Shown: positions 52,071 through 60,887, numbered from the stretch's first letter. The stretch is DNA of 64,000 bases from Clostridia bacterium (GCA_017457225.1 JAFTHW010000004.1:1-64000), one strand, 5' to 3'. The notes: a model not told the origin generated them from the sequence alone. Numbers and translations: made by a program.

Positions 52071-53579
52071 ATGAAAAAAGAATGGTTTTTTGACCGCTAC
52101 TGCGGGCAACAATTTGCCGCCCTGCTCGAGGACGGAAAACTGACGGAGTTTTACGTGGAAGAAGAGCCGCGCCACGAGATCGTCGGCAATATTTATAAGG
52201 GAAAAGTGACCAACGTGCTTTCGGGAATGAATGCAGCGTTTATTTCCTGTGGACTTCATCGAAATTGCTATCTTTCTATGGACGAAACTTACACCGATTA
52301 CAGCCAATACGACGGTACCGTGTCCGAGGCGAATGTAAAGAAACTCGACATTCAAAAAGGGGACGAGATCGTGGTTCAGGTCGTAAAACCCGAGCGTGGA
52401 AACAAGGGCGCGAAAGTGACGACCAGCCTTTCGTTCGTCGGGAAACGACTCATTTATCTTCCCGACAGCGATTTTGTGGGAATCTCCAGAAAAATCACGG
52501 ACGAAAAGGCTCGGCAATCTCTGTTAAATACGGCGGAGAAAATGCGCTCGAATAAGAAAACGGAGGGATTTATCCTGCGTACGCAAGCGCCGTTTGCCAG
52601 CGTAAAAGAGCTGAAAGCGGAAGCGAATTATTTGCGGAATTTATACGAAACGATGAAGAAGTCGGCAGATGGCGCGCCTGTTGGGGCGACGCTTTATGAG
52701 GACGACGATTTGCCTATGCGCGTGATGCGCGACAGCTTCGGCGAAGAGATCGCCGCCATTCACGTCGGCGACGAGGAGTTGTATCAAAAACTCTTAAAAC
52801 TCGTGCGGCTTCGCGGGGACTTCCCCGAGCGGAAACTGTTAAAATATACGGGCGAGCGCTCGATGATGTCTGAATACGGGATCTATCCGTTGGTGTATGA
52901 CTCCATCAAGCCCACCGTGCCTTTGGAAAACGGCGGCTATATCGTGATCGATCACGCCGAGGCGATGACGGTCGTGGACGTGAATACGGGCAGTTTCGTG
53001 GGCAAGGACAGTTTGGAAGAAACGGTGTTCGAGGTCAATCTTGCGGCGGCGAAAGAGATCGCGCGGCAGGTTCGGCTCCGTAACATCGGCGGGATCGTCG
53101 TGGTGGACTTTATCGATATGCTTTTGGAAGAGCACAAGCTCGCCGTGACGGAGGAGCTGAAAAAACATCTGGACAAGGACAAGGCGAAATGCAACGTATT
53201 GCCGATGAGCGAGTTTTGTCTAACGCAATTCACGCGTAAGCGCGTGGGCAAGGATATGTTGTCGTTTTTGGTAAAACCCTGTCCCCGTTGCGCGGGACGA
53301 GGATACGTACACGAGGATATTTTCGTTGTAGCGCAGATCCGCTCCGCCATTCTCGATTGTTTTGCCAACGGCTATCACGCGGCGATCGTGGAGCTCAACG
53401 ACGGCATTATGCAAAAGATTCTCAAAGAGAGAATGTTTGCAAAGGAAGTTGTGGGGCGTTGGAAGAATAAACGGATTTATTTCGTTCCGCACAGGACATA
53501 TAAAGAGGAGTGTTTCTCCGTTCGCGGCGACAATGCGAGAGTATTGAGTCTGCCCGACAGAGCGCAGATCTTATATTGA
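52071..53579 (+). CDS. rng: Ribonuclease E/G
   Basis: The protein has 502 residues. This endoribonuclease processes rRNA and mRNA. The S1 domain (GNIYKGKVTNVLSGMNAAFI), the catalytic core with VVDVNTGSFVG (catalytic Asp) and VVVDFIDM, and the zinc-link CPRCAGRG are intact. GGAAGG precedes the ATG. The order spoIVFA-spoIVFB-rng-rplU-rpmA is common in Clostridia, but here a lipoprotein cassette and an opposing gene separate rng from rplU. Confidence 0.94.
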   Translation: MKKEWFFDRYCGQQFAALLEDGKLTEFYVEEEPRHEIVGNIYKGKVTNVLSGMNAAFISCGLHRNCYLSMDETYTDYSQYDGTVSEANVKKLDIQKGDEIVVQVVKPERGNKGAKVTTSLSFVGKRLIYLPDSDFVGISRKITDEKARQSLLNTAEKMRSNKKTEGFILRTQAPFASVKELKAEANYLRNLYETMKKSADGAPVGATLYEDDDLPMRVMRDSFGEEIAAIHVGDEELYQKLLKLVRLRGDFPERKLLKYTGERSMMSEYGIYPLVYDSIKPTVPLENGGYIVIDHAEAMTVVDVNTGSFVGKDSLEETVFEVNLAAAKEIARQVRLRNIGGIVVVDFIDMLLEEHKLAVTEELKKHLDKDKAKCNVLPMSEFCLTQFTRKRVGKDMLSFLVKPCPRCAGRGYVHEDIFVVAQIRSAILDCFANGYHAAIVELNDGIMQKILKERMFAKEVVGRWKNKRIYFVPHRTYKEECFSVRGDNARVLSLPDRAQILY

Positions 53580-53593
53580 TATAGTAGGAAACC

Positions 53594-53630
53594 AAGCCCG
53601 CCTTGCCGAATTGGCAAGGCGGGCTTTTAT
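53594..53630 (+). terminator. rng terminator; left arm of a 33-bp inverted repeat
   Basis: A 14-bp perfect stem (53594-53607 with 53613-53626), loop GAATT, then TTATATA. The 33 bases 53594-53626 recur, exactly reverse-complemented, at 54665-54697. Confidence 0.92.
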
Positions 53631-53669
53631 ATAAAAATAAAAATGTAATGAAATTTTTTTGAAAATCTA

Positions 53670-53697
53670 TTGACAAATACAAATTATATGATATAAT
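53670..53697 (+). promoter_or_regulatory. Promoter of lipoprotein cassette 1
   Basis: Exact TTGACA (53670-53675), a 16-bp spacer and exact TATAAT (53692-53697) with an extended TGA before it. Confidence 0.88.
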
Positions 53698-53750
53698 GCA
53701 AGTGAAATAGGGAAATTTTTCCTAAATTTTGACAAGGACGATATACTCCA

Positions 53751-53789
53751 ATGAACGACGAACAATTTCTTCCAGGAGGAACTATTTAG
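53751..53789 (+). CDS. 12-residue leader peptide, cassette 1
   Basis: Encodes MNDEQFLPGGTI. AAGGA lies about 12 bases upstream of the ATG. The copy at 63169 encodes MNNEQFLQGGTI, so the reading frame, length and stop codon are kept while bases change. The last Gly-Gly-Thr codons form the first arm of a hairpin, the arrangement of a translation-sensing leader. Whether it is translated is not shown. Confidence 0.55.
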   Translation: MNDEQFLPGGTI

Positions 53790-53848
53790 AATATTTTTTG
53801 AATAGAATATATATACCGTTCCTCCTTTGTTTTTTAGACAAAGGAGGA
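53775..53848 (+). promoter_or_regulatory. Candidate transcription attenuator, cassette 1
   Basis: GGAGGAAC (53775-53782) can pair with GTTCCTCC (53818-53825), followed by TTTGTTTTTT. TCCTCCTTTG (53820-53829) can instead pair with CAAAGGAGGA (53839-53848), followed by TTTTTATAT. The two hairpins share one strand and so exclude each other. All three arms are conserved at 63193-63265. Confidence 0.6.
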
Positions 53849-53879
53849 TTTTTATATCCTGCTAAAAAAGGAGAAGTTT

Positions 53880-54644
53880 ATGAAAAAATTATTAGCATTA
53901 TTCATTTTACTTACAACGCTCGTGTTTAGCTCGTGCGCGTTCCCATTTACGCAGCAAGAGAGTAGCGAATCGGCTTCCTCTTCGCCTAAAGCAAGTTCGG
54001 AAGCTTTGCAAGACGAAATCCATAATTATACTGCGGTTGGAGGGTACGTATACGAGGCGGTATCCAATCCCAAAGCCTTTTACAATCCGTATGCGGTGGG
54101 CTTGTATTTTTGCGTTCCCGATGAAATTCCCGTAAAGAACAATGTTGGACTCATTGCAGGGGACTCCGTCTGTATTCAATATAAAGGAAATACTTTCGAC
54201 TTGTACACGCGAGAGGTATATATCCCGCCTACGGAGGGCAATAATGGTACGTACCGCTCGAATTTTAGCCCTATCGGATTAGCGTCTGCGACTATGTTCG
54301 ACGAAATCGTGTTGGATTGGTCTATATCTTTTGCAAACGTGATTAAGCTTCAATATTTCGCGCCGACGGAAACGGAATCCGCTCGTTTTGTGAAAATCAA
54401 TGAAGACGGGAGCAACGAAGACGTGTGCATTTCCGAGGAAACGAATAAAAGTCAGGGCGGTGCAACATTAAAGAGATTTTGTTTGTCCGAGTGGACGGAT
54501 TCGCCGTTATATGGGAAGGTAGTATTGGAAGAAGATTGGGAAGACGGTACGGTTTTGTACGCTTCCTACGGCACAGGAGATTACGATACAACTACGAATA
54601 CGTATCGCATCCGTGGCTTCTACGACAAAAATCCCAGACCGTAA
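53880..54644 (+). CDS. Lipoprotein, cassette copy 1
   Basis: The protein has 254 residues. The signal peptide MKKLLALFILLTTLVFSSC ends in a lipobox with the lipid-bearing Cys at residue 19. A Ser/Glu-rich linker (about 24-45) and an unrecognised exported domain follow, ending with EEDWEDGTVLYASYG. The signal peptide and linker are nearly identical to those of the protein at 63297, but the middle of the domain is very different. GGAGAAGTTT precedes the ATG. It sits within a 33-bp inverted repeat between rng and a leftward gene. The ligand or role is unknown. Confidence 0.85.
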   Translation: MKKLLALFILLTTLVFSSCAFPFTQQESSESASSSPKASSEALQDEIHNYTAVGGYVYEAVSNPKAFYNPYAVGLYFCVPDEIPVKNNVGLIAGDSVCIQYKGNTFDLYTREVYIPPTEGNNGTYRSNFSPIGLASATMFDEIVLDWSISFANVIKLQYFAPTETESARFVKINEDGSNEDVCISEETNKSQGGATLKRFCLSEWTDSPLYGKVVLEEDWEDGTVLYASYGTGDYDTTTNTYRIRGFYDKNPRP

Positions 54645-54664
54645 ATACAATAGAAAGAGAACGT

Positions 54665-54697
54665 AAGCCCGCCTTGCCAATTCGGCAAGGCGGGCTT
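54665..54697 (-). repeat. Right arm of the 33-bp inverted repeat around cassette 1
   Basis: The exact reverse complement of 53594-53626. As a hairpin it may also end the leftward gene at 54714, though the T run is weak. Confidence 0.9.
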
Positions 54698-54713
54698 ACA
54701 GTTTACATACCGT

Positions 54714-55163
54714 TTATAAAAATTCTTTCCATCTCTTTTCAAACTGTTCTTCCGCTTTGATCGTTTCGTCCAAAAGCGCGAGGATCTCGCCGTCCCCCAG
54801 CCCGGTTGCTTCCCCTGCGGAAGTCCGCAAAGCCGTGATCCCCATCACCGTCCCCTGTACCATCATATCCGCGATATGCGAACGGGAATTGTTGGTGAGC
54901 GTGCTCATCTTGATCGACCCCCACATCATCGCTTTTTTCATAGGATTCGGCTCTTTGAGCTCAATATTCTTGTTTTTGGCAAGAACCGCCGCTCGAGCGG
55001 AAAAACGCTCGTATTCTTCGTGCTGGGACAGAAGCTCCGCTCTCGTTTGTTCGTCCTCTACCGCAGGTAGAATGTCGGAAATGGACTCCAGCGCGAGTTG
55101 CGCGTTGCGGTAGATCTCTGCAAGAATTTCTTCCGTTTGTTTTTGTTGTGGTTGATTGCTCAT
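54714..55163 (-). CDS. Helical protein of unknown function
   Basis: The protein has 149 residues, almost entirely helical, with long runs of Glu/Ala/Leu and a middle segment MMWGSIKMSTLTNNSRSHIA. It has no signal peptide or clear membrane helix. I do not recognise it; a four-helix bundle (ferritin-like) is possible, but the usual metal-binding ExxH pairs are not evident. AAGGAGAACGTTT precedes the ATG. It is oriented against its neighbours, between cassette 1 and rplU. Confidence 0.7.
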   Translation of the reverse strand: MSNQPQQKQTEEILAEIYRNAQLALESISDILPAVEDEQTRAELLSQHEEYERFSARAAVLAKNKNIELKEPNPMKKAMMWGSIKMSTLTNNSRSHIADMMVQGTVMGITALRTSAGEATGLGDGEILALLDETIKAEEQFEKRWKEFL

Positions 55164-55323
55164 AAACGTTCTCCTTTTTGACTTTCCTTCTCAGTATTTC
55201 CATTCCCTTACTTTTTATGTAGAACTCCCGAAAAATCCTTTAAAGACTTGGCTTATTTTTATAAATTTTTTGGGAATTTTCAAAAGAAAAGTGGGTTTTT
55301 TATGAAAAATAACGTAAAATTGC

Positions 55324-55353
55324 TTGACGAACGGTTGACGATTGTGGTATATT
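55324..55353 (+). promoter_or_regulatory. rplU-rpmA promoter
   Basis: TTGACG (55324-55329), an 18-bp spacer and TATATT (55348-55353). It lies in the 330-bp gap before rplU, which otherwise holds the structured leader. Confidence 0.55.
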
Positions 55354-55357
55354 TATA

Positions 55358-55490
55358 CCCGAGCCGATAGAAACGGGCTTTTTTAAGTCGTTCTTTTTTC
55401 GGGATTTTGGCGGAGCGGAAACGCAACGCGGAACGGAAAAAGGCGCGCCTTGGTCATTCTTCGAGACTGGAAAGAGGAGGTAAAAAACTT
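55358..55490 (+). promoter_or_regulatory. rplU leader, candidate L21 autoregulatory element
   Basis: A leader of about 130 nt with a GAGCC/GGGCT hairpin followed by TTTTTT (55361-55384), then GC-rich repeats (GCGGAGCGGAAACGCAACGC). L21 leaders in Firmicutes bind r-protein to control this operon. I matched position and general form, not a defined consensus. Confidence 0.4.
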
Positions 55491-55796
55491 ATGTACGCTA
55501 TTATCGACAACGGAAACAAGCAGTATAAAGTAGCGGAAGGCGATATCGTAAAGGTAGAGAAGCTCGCGGCAAGCGAAGGCGAAACGGTATCCTTCAAAGT
55601 GCTTATGGTTTCTGACGAGAACGGTATCAAGACGGGCGCGGAAGTAGAATCCGCAAAGGTTACCGCTACGGTCGTTAAACAGGATAAGGCTAGAAAGATC
55701 ATCGTGTTCAAGTATAAGCCTAAGAAGAACGAACGTAAGAAGCAGGGTCACAGACAGCCCTTCACCGCAGTAAAAGTTGAAAAGATCGAACTTTGA
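55491..55796 (+). CDS. rplU: 50S ribosomal protein L21
   Basis: The protein has 101 residues: [20 protein letters not shown] at the start and [20 protein letters not shown] near the end are typical. AGAGGAGG precedes the ATG; upstream in-frame starts lie in the leader and are rejected. It is followed by rpmA without the prp gene that normally lies between them in Firmicutes. Confidence 0.97.
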   Translation: MYAIIDNGNKQYKVAEGDIVKVEKLAASEGETVSFKVLMVSDENGIKTGAEVESAKVTATVVKQDKARKIIVFKYKPKKNERKKQGHRQPFTAVKVEKIEL

Positions 55797-55851
55797 TTGC
55801 AGCCGCTCAAAATTCTTTGAGCAACAAAATACGAATTAAGGAGAAATAAAA

Positions 55852-56139
55852 ATGATTTTTATCAGTTTATTCGCTCATAAAAAAGGTACCGGTTCTTCTC
55901 ACAACGGCAGAGACAGCGAAGCGAAAAGACTTGGCACGAAGCGTAGCGACGGTCAGGCAGTTCTCGCTGGAAACATTCTCGTTCGTCAGAGAGGCACGAA
56001 AATCCATCCCGGTGCAAACGTAGGTATCGGCAAAGACGACACCTTGTTCGCTTTGGTAGACGGCATCGTTCGGTATGAAAGAATGGGCAAAGACAGAAAG
56101 AAAGCAAGCGTTTATCCCGTAGCGGCAGACGCTGAATAA
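55852..56139 (+). CDS. rpmA: 50S ribosomal protein L27 with atypical N-terminal extension
   Basis: The protein has 95 residues. Mature L27 begins [20 protein letters not shown]. Here it is preceded by MIFISLF, a seven-residue extension. Many Firmicutes have a nine-residue extension ending in LQFF that the protease Prp must remove for ribosome assembly. The present sequence keeps only the last Phe, and prp is not between rplU and rpmA. AAGGAG precedes the ATG. The extension may still be cut, perhaps by a diverged protease, or by a Prp encoded elsewhere. Confidence 0.96.
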   Translation: MIFISLFAHKKGTGSSHNGRDSEAKRLGTKRSDGQAVLAGNILVRQRGTKIHPGANVGIGKDDTLFALVDGIVRYERMGKDRKKASVYPVAADAE

Positions 56140-56153
56140 GCAAAAGGAAAATC

Positions 56154-56198
56154 TACCGCGTAGCGTTGTTAGAACGCTACGCGGTAATTTTATTTTTT
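56154..56198 (+). terminator. rpmA terminator
   Basis: A perfect 14-bp stem (56154-56167 with 56173-56186), loop GTTAG, then ATTTTATTTTTT. Confidence 0.95.
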
Positions 56199-56343
56199 AA
56201 CGGATTCAGAAAAAAGTCGTAAATTCTCGCAAACGGAGAGAGATTGACGGTTTTGGGGGTTGTATTCTCTCCGACGGTATGGTAGAATAATCGTGCCGAA
56301 GAAAAGACGTCGCTTCGACAATACGTCAAAAGGAAAGAAAGAT

Positions 56344-57603
56344 ATGGAAAAGAATACGATAGGTAGTTTTATCGCCGCGCTTCGGCGGGCGAAAGGAATG
56401 ACGCAACGGGAACTTGCGGAGCAGTTGTTCGTATCCGACAAGACTGTGAGCCGTTGGGAACGGAACGAAAGCGAGCCCGAGCTTTCGTTGATTCCGATGA
56501 TCGCTGATATTTTTGGAGTGACTTCCGACGAGCTATTGCGCGGTAAACGCATACCTGCCCTGCCCGTTTCGGAACGAATAGAGGAGGAAGAGGACGAGGA
56601 AACCAAACAGCGGTTACGGCGTGGAAACGAAAAACTGTTCAAAAAATCTTTACGCAAAAAGAGAACTCGGTTAAAACGTTTGTCGTTTATTTCGCTGGGA
56701 ATCCCCTTGCTCGGATTTTTGGCGCAGATTATTTGTTGTTTTGCGTTGGAAACGGAGAAAGATTACACGATGTTGGGCGGATTTCTTTCGGTCGGGTGCA
56801 TAGTGATTGCGCTCGTTTGCCAGGGCATTTTCTCTTCGTTCGCAATCCATAACGAGGAAGACGAGGAGTATGCTGCGCTGTCCGTAGAACACAACGGAAA
56901 AGCGGCGGCGTACAGCGAGAAGATCTTTTTAGCTATTTTTGCGGTTTTGGGGATTTCCCTGCCGTTGTTTGCGGTCAACGCTTCCGCAAGACACGATTAC
57001 GACAATTATCAAAACGTAATTTTATTCGGTTGCGTGGTTTTATCTTCGCAGTTGGTTGCATTGGCGCATTTCGTATATACGGTATGGATCGAGAAGAAAT
57101 TGCTTTGGAATGAAAAAGACAAGGAAAGACAAAAGCGCAAGATCAAAAACCGCGCGTTGCCGTGCGGCGGCGCATTCGTATTGATCGCCGTGGGAATCTT
57201 ACTCGTCACGCAAATTTTCGACGTGTTCTCGTTTTCAAAGAGCAAAACGTTTACCGATTATGCGAAATTGCAAACGTATATGGAAACGGAAGTGGAGATG
57301 AGCGGTTACACCAACTTAGAGGGGGATCAATGGGTTCCGCAACTCGTGTATCTTCGGGAAGAGAATGCTTGGCTCGGCTTGGTAGACGAAAACGGCGAAG
57401 TGCTTTTGCATTGTCGTTGGGCAAACAGAGAAGTTCGCGCAGTTGCGGTAAAACGGATTGGAGCGGAGGGATTCCGCGCGGAAGTGTATACCGAAACGGC
57501 AATTCGGAAAGGTAAAGCCTTGGAACATACGTTGACCGTGTTGCTGTTATGCGCGTCGGTTGCGGACGCCGTAACCATTCTCGTCCTTACGCGTAAAAAA
57601 TAA
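56344..57603 (+). CDS. Membrane-bound Cro/CI-type helix-turn-helix regulator
   Basis: The protein has 419 residues. The N-terminal XRE domain (IGSFIAALRRAKGMTQRELA, then DKTVSRWERNESEPELSLI) is followed by a charged linker, four to five membrane helices (about 105-300) and an outside or C-terminal domain, with a last helix near the end. Such one-component regulators couple a membrane signal to DNA binding. A dispersed-repeat copy (56544-56560) encodes RIPAL in the linker. The ATG at 56344 has GGAAAG upstream. No target operon is evident nearby. Confidence 0.88.
   Translation: MEKNTIGSFIAALRRAKGMTQRELAEQLFVSDKTVSRWERNESEPELSLIPMIADIFGVTSDELLRGKRIPALPVSERIEEEEDEETKQRLRRGNEKLFKKSLRKKRTRLKRLSFISLGIPLLGFLAQIICCFALETEKDYTMLGGFLSVGCIVIALVCQGIFSSFAIHNEEDEEYAALSVEHNGKAAAYSEKIFLAIFAVLGISLPLFAVNASARHDYDNYQNVILFGCVVLSSQLVALAHFVYTVWIEKKLLWNEKDKERQKRKIKNRALPCGGAFVLIAVGILLVTQIFDVFSFSKSKTFTDYAKLQTYMETEVEMSGYTNLEGDQWVPQLVYLREENAWLGLVDENGEVLLHCRWANREVRAVAVKRIGAEGFRAEVYTETAIRKGKALEHTLTVLLLCASVADAVTILVLTRKK
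56544..56560 (-). repeat. Dispersed GGGCAGGTA repeat, copy inside the HTH gene
   Basis: TAAACGCATACCTGCCC, reverse orientation, in the linker after the HTH domain. Confidence 0.6.
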
Positions 57604-57618
57604 AGACTCAAAAAAAGA

Positions 57619-57650
57619 AAATATCCACCCGACTAGCGGGTGGATATTTA
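57619..57650. terminator. Bidirectional terminator
   Basis: A 12-bp stem (57620-57631 with 57637-57648), loop ACTAG, between the convergent HTH-regulator and rqcH genes. Confidence 0.8.
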
Positions 57651-59354
57651 TTCCTTATGCGCGTTGGGTTTTACCAATACGGTTTTATAATCGGTATACA
57701 CGACGAAGCCGGCTTTGCTCTTGTTGGGCTTTTTCACGAATTTCCGTTTGCAGTAGTCCACGGGGATCTTGTCGCTCTCCCGTCCGTCCGAATAATACGC
57801 GCACAGCTCGGCGGCGAACAGAAGCGTTTCATCGCGTACCTGCCTGCCCTCTGTGACGATAATCACGTGAGAGGAGTGGTATTTTTGCGTGTGTAACCAT
57901 ACATCGTCGGGGGAAGCGAACCGCAGAAGTCTGTCGTTTTGCAGGTTGTTTCTCCCCACGTAAATTTTCATTCCGCCGTGCTCGAATTCACGGAACGGAA
58001 TTTCGGGCTCTTTCTTTTTTCCGCCGACTCTTTGTTTGGGGGCGCGAAGAAGTCCCGTTTCGATGAGCTCCGTTTCGATTTCCTTTAAATCGTCGTCCGT
58101 TTCCGCAAGGGCAAGGGCGACCGCCACGCTCTCGGCGTAGTCGATTTCCGCTTCTTCGGATTTTTGCATCGGCTCTAAAATCTCTTTCGCGCGTTTGCGT
58201 TTGTTGTAGGTCTTGAAATACCGCTGCGCGTTTTTGGCGGGCGAGAGGGTGGAATCTAGCGAAATCTTGATCGTTCCGCCGTTTTCGTCGTACCAATTTT
58301 CCAGCTCCACGCTCGTCATACCCTTTTCCACGCGGTATAAATTCGCCGTTAAAAGCTCCCCTTTGATGCGGTCTTCTTCCGCTTTTTCCGCGTCCTTTAA
58401 ACGCTCCAGCGTATCCTGCAATTTTTTAGTCTGTTTTTTGCGGAGCGCGCGAACGGCGCTCTCCAATTTCCGCTTTTTGTCGGCAAAGCCTTTTTCGCTC
58501 TCCCGAGAATGGTAAAACTCGTCCTCGGCTTTGCAAAGGGAGGGAGTTTCTACGCCGCCTGCTACGGGGAACGCGAAGAAGTCCGTAGGCGTTCCGTCAC
58601 GTAAGGTGATACAGGGGCGACAAGGCTCTAAGGAACAAAACGTAGGAACAAACTCCCAAAGCGGAGTTTCGCTGTTCTCGTCCAAACAATGCTTGCCTGC
58701 GCGCAAAACGATCTCGCGTGACGTAGGCAAAGCAATGCCCGCAACGTTTTCAAAGAGGAATTTGGCAAGGCTCTCTTCCTCCCAACCTTCGGGGTGGGCA
58801 AGACGGAAGTTTTCCGCAAGTGAACGCATACCTGCCCCGTCGAAAGGGGAAATTTTATCCTGCGGCTCGGGGTAGGTATATTTCGCCCCCGCAAGCAAGA
58901 TCCGACGGGAATCGTCAGATAAAAACGTGGTTTTGAGCGCGCCTAAAATGACTCCCTTTTCCGTTAAAATGAGGTTGGAGTATTTGCCCATCAGTTCACA
59001 ATGCAAAATGCGGTCGCACTCCGAAAAATCGCTGCTACAATGCAAGGTGATCTCGACGATCCGTTCAAAGCCGTATTGCGTGATCGAAAGGATCTCGGCG
59101 TTTTGCAAGTGCTTGCGAAGCAGCATACAAAAATTGGGCGCGACGGGAGCGGGCTCTTTTTCGGTCGCAGAAAGGCACGCCCGCGCGTTGGACGCGTTCG
59201 TGGAAAGGACGAGCTTCACCGTCGTTTTGCCCGTATATACGGTGAGTGTGACTTCGTCTTTATTTGCCTGCGTGATACGGTTGATTTTTCCGTGGGCGAG
59301 CAAGGTATTCAGTTCGTTTGCCAAGCGGCGGATATGAAAAGCGTCCTGTGGCAT
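57648..59354 (-). CDS. rqcH: RqcH (NFACT-family ribosome-rescue protein)
   Basis: The protein has 568 residues. RqcH binds stalled 50S subunits and adds Ala tails to nascent chains; it was earlier called fibronectin-binding protein (FbpA). The NFACT-N start (PQDAFHIRRLANELNTLLAH), a central coiled coil (about 330-400) and the NFACT-R domain (YVGRNNLQNDRLLRFASPDD and HTQKYHSSHVII) are seen. GGGAGG precedes the ATG at 59354. A dispersed repeat (58821-58837) lies in the region encoding AGMRS, another inter-domain loop. Confidence 0.94.
   Translation of the reverse strand: MPQDAFHIRRLANELNTLLAHGKINRITQANKDEVTLTVYTGKTTVKLVLSTNASNARACLSATEKEPAPVAPNFCMLLRKHLQNAEILSITQYGFERIVEITLHCSSDFSECDRILHCELMGKYSNLILTEKGVILGALKTTFLSDDSRRILLAGAKYTYPEPQDKISPFDGAGMRSLAENFRLAHPEGWEEESLAKFLFENVAGIALPTSREIVLRAGKHCLDENSETPLWEFVPTFCSLEPCRPCITLRDGTPTDFFAFPVAGGVETPSLCKAEDEFYHSRESEKGFADKKRKLESAVRALRKKQTKKLQDTLERLKDAEKAEEDRIKGELLTANLYRVEKGMTSVELENWYDENGGTIKISLDSTLSPAKNAQRYFKTYNKRKRAKEILEPMQKSEEAEIDYAESVAVALALAETDDDLKEIETELIETGLLRAPKQRVGGKKKEPEIPFREFEHGGMKIYVGRNNLQNDRLLRFASPDDVWLHTQKYHSSHVIIVTEGRQVRDETLLFAAELCAYYSDGRESDKIPVDYCKRKFVKKPNKSKAGFVVYTDYKTVLVKPNAHKE
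58821..58837 (-). repeat. Dispersed GGGCAGGTA repeat, copy inside rqcH
   Basis: TGAACGCATACCTGCCC, matching 45553-45570 in 16 of 17 bases. Confidence 0.65.
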
Positions 59355-59588
59355 ACTTACCTCCCGAAAAACGCGACAAAATCCGTAAAAAAGAGGAATT
59401 TTGGCGCAAAAGCAAAAATTCTTTCTTAAATTATACCGCAAATTTTGTAAATTGTAAATAAAAACGCTTCAAAAACGCTTTATTTTCTTTGATAAATGTG
59501 GTAAAATGTTAAAAGCGTAAAATCTACGCGCAAAAAATACGGTTCAAAATCATAAAAATTATTTATAGAAGTAGGAGAAAAAAGAATT

Positions 59589-60887
59589 ATGAAGTACACT
59601 ACGAAAGCGGCGGCGAAAAGCACCGTAAAAATCACCATCAAATTCGACGGCGAAGAATGGAAAGAAGCGCTCAACAAAGCGTATACGAAGACGAGAGGCA
59701 GATTTGCGGTCAACGGATTCCGTAAAGGCAAAGCTCCCAAGAGCGTGATCGAGCACGCGTACGGCAAAGGCGTATTCTATGAAGACGCGCTCAATCTTCT
59801 TTTCTCGGAGAATTACGATAAGATTATCACGAAAGAAGAAAAGAAATTCACGGTGGTTGGCGATCCCGACGTTTCCGTGGATAAATTGGAAGACGACGGC
59901 GTAACGCTCGTTGCGGTCGTTCCCGTAAGACCCGAAGTGAAGATTTCCGAGTATAAGGGTATCAAAATCAAGGAATACGCGTATACTGTTAAGGAAGAAG
60001 AAATCGAAGCGGAGCTCAATCGTCTGCTCGATAGAAACGCGCGCAAAGTGGAAGTTACCGACCGCGCGGCGCAAAACGGCGATATCGTAAACATCGACTT
60101 CGTCGGCACGGTAGACGGCGTGAAGTTCGACGGCGGCGAAGCGGAAGGTTTCGATCTTACGCTCGGCAGCGGTCAGTTCATTCCCGGCTTTGAAGATCAG
60201 GTTGTCGGTATGAACATTGGCGACAAAAAGGACGTCAACGTAACGTTCCCCGAAACCTATCAGGCGGAGAATTTGAAGGGCAAACCCGCGGTATTTGCGG
60301 TAACGCTTAACAAGATTCAGGGCAAAGAACTTCCCGAATTGACGGACGAGTTCGTGAAAGACGCGACAGGTTCGGAAACGGTAGAAGCGTACAAGGCAAA
60401 GACGAGAGAACGTTTGCAAAAGCAGGCGGACAGAAAGTCCACGGACGATACCGAAAACAGCATTCTCGAAGCGATTGCGGAAAAGACGGAAGTGGAAATC
60501 CCTCAAGCGATGATCGACAGAGAGATCGACGGACTCGTACAGAAATTCGAGTATCAGCTTATGTATCAGGGTCTGAAGCTGCAGGACTATCTTGATTTCT
60601 TGAAGATGACGATGGCGGACTTCAGAAAGAACTACGAAGAACAGGCGACGAAGAACGTGAAGAATCAGTTGATTTTGGCGGAGCTTATCAAGCTTGAAAA
60701 CGTAGAAGCTACGGAAGAAGAAGTGGACGCGAAAGTCGCAGAGCAGGCTGCTTCGGTAGAAAAGACGGCGGAAGAATACAAGAAGAATATGGATCCCCGT
60801 CAGTTCGATTATATCCGCAACGACCTCGTATTGACCAAGTTGTTCAGCTTCTTGAAAGAAAACAACGAAATGTATAAAGAGGACTAA
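59589..60887 (+). CDS. tig: Trigger factor
   Basis: The protein has 432 residues. It is the ribosome-bound chaperone for nascent proteins. The ribosome-binding signature [17 protein letters not shown], the FKBP-type domain ([18 protein letters not shown], then [14 protein letters not shown]) and the helical C-terminal arms are present. GTAGGAGAAAAA precedes the ATG. It is the first gene of tig-clpP-clpX, the usual order. Confidence 0.97.
   Translation: MKYTTKAAAKSTVKITIKFDGEEWKEALNKAYTKTRGRFAVNGFRKGKAPKSVIEHAYGKGVFYEDALNLLFSENYDKIITKEEKKFTVVGDPDVSVDKLEDDGVTLVAVVPVRPEVKISEYKGIKIKEYAYTVKEEEIEAELNRLLDRNARKVEVTDRAAQNGDIVNIDFVGTVDGVKFDGGEAEGFDLTLGSGQFIPGFEDQVVGMNIGDKKDVNVTFPETYQAENLKGKPAVFAVTLNKIQGKELPELTDEFVKDATGSETVEAYKAKTRERLQKQADRKSTDDTENSILEAIAEKTEVEIPQAMIDREIDGLVQKFEYQLMYQGLKLQDYLDFLKMTMADFRKNYEEQATKNVKNQLILAELIKLENVEATEEEVDAKVAEQAASVEKTAEEYKKNMDPRQFDYIRNDLVLTKLFSFLKENNEMYKED

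Noticed and set aside
53729..53929. 66-codon frame through the cassette 1 leader
   Set aside because: The frame is not kept in cassette 2, which has a two-base length change, whereas the 12-codon frame is.
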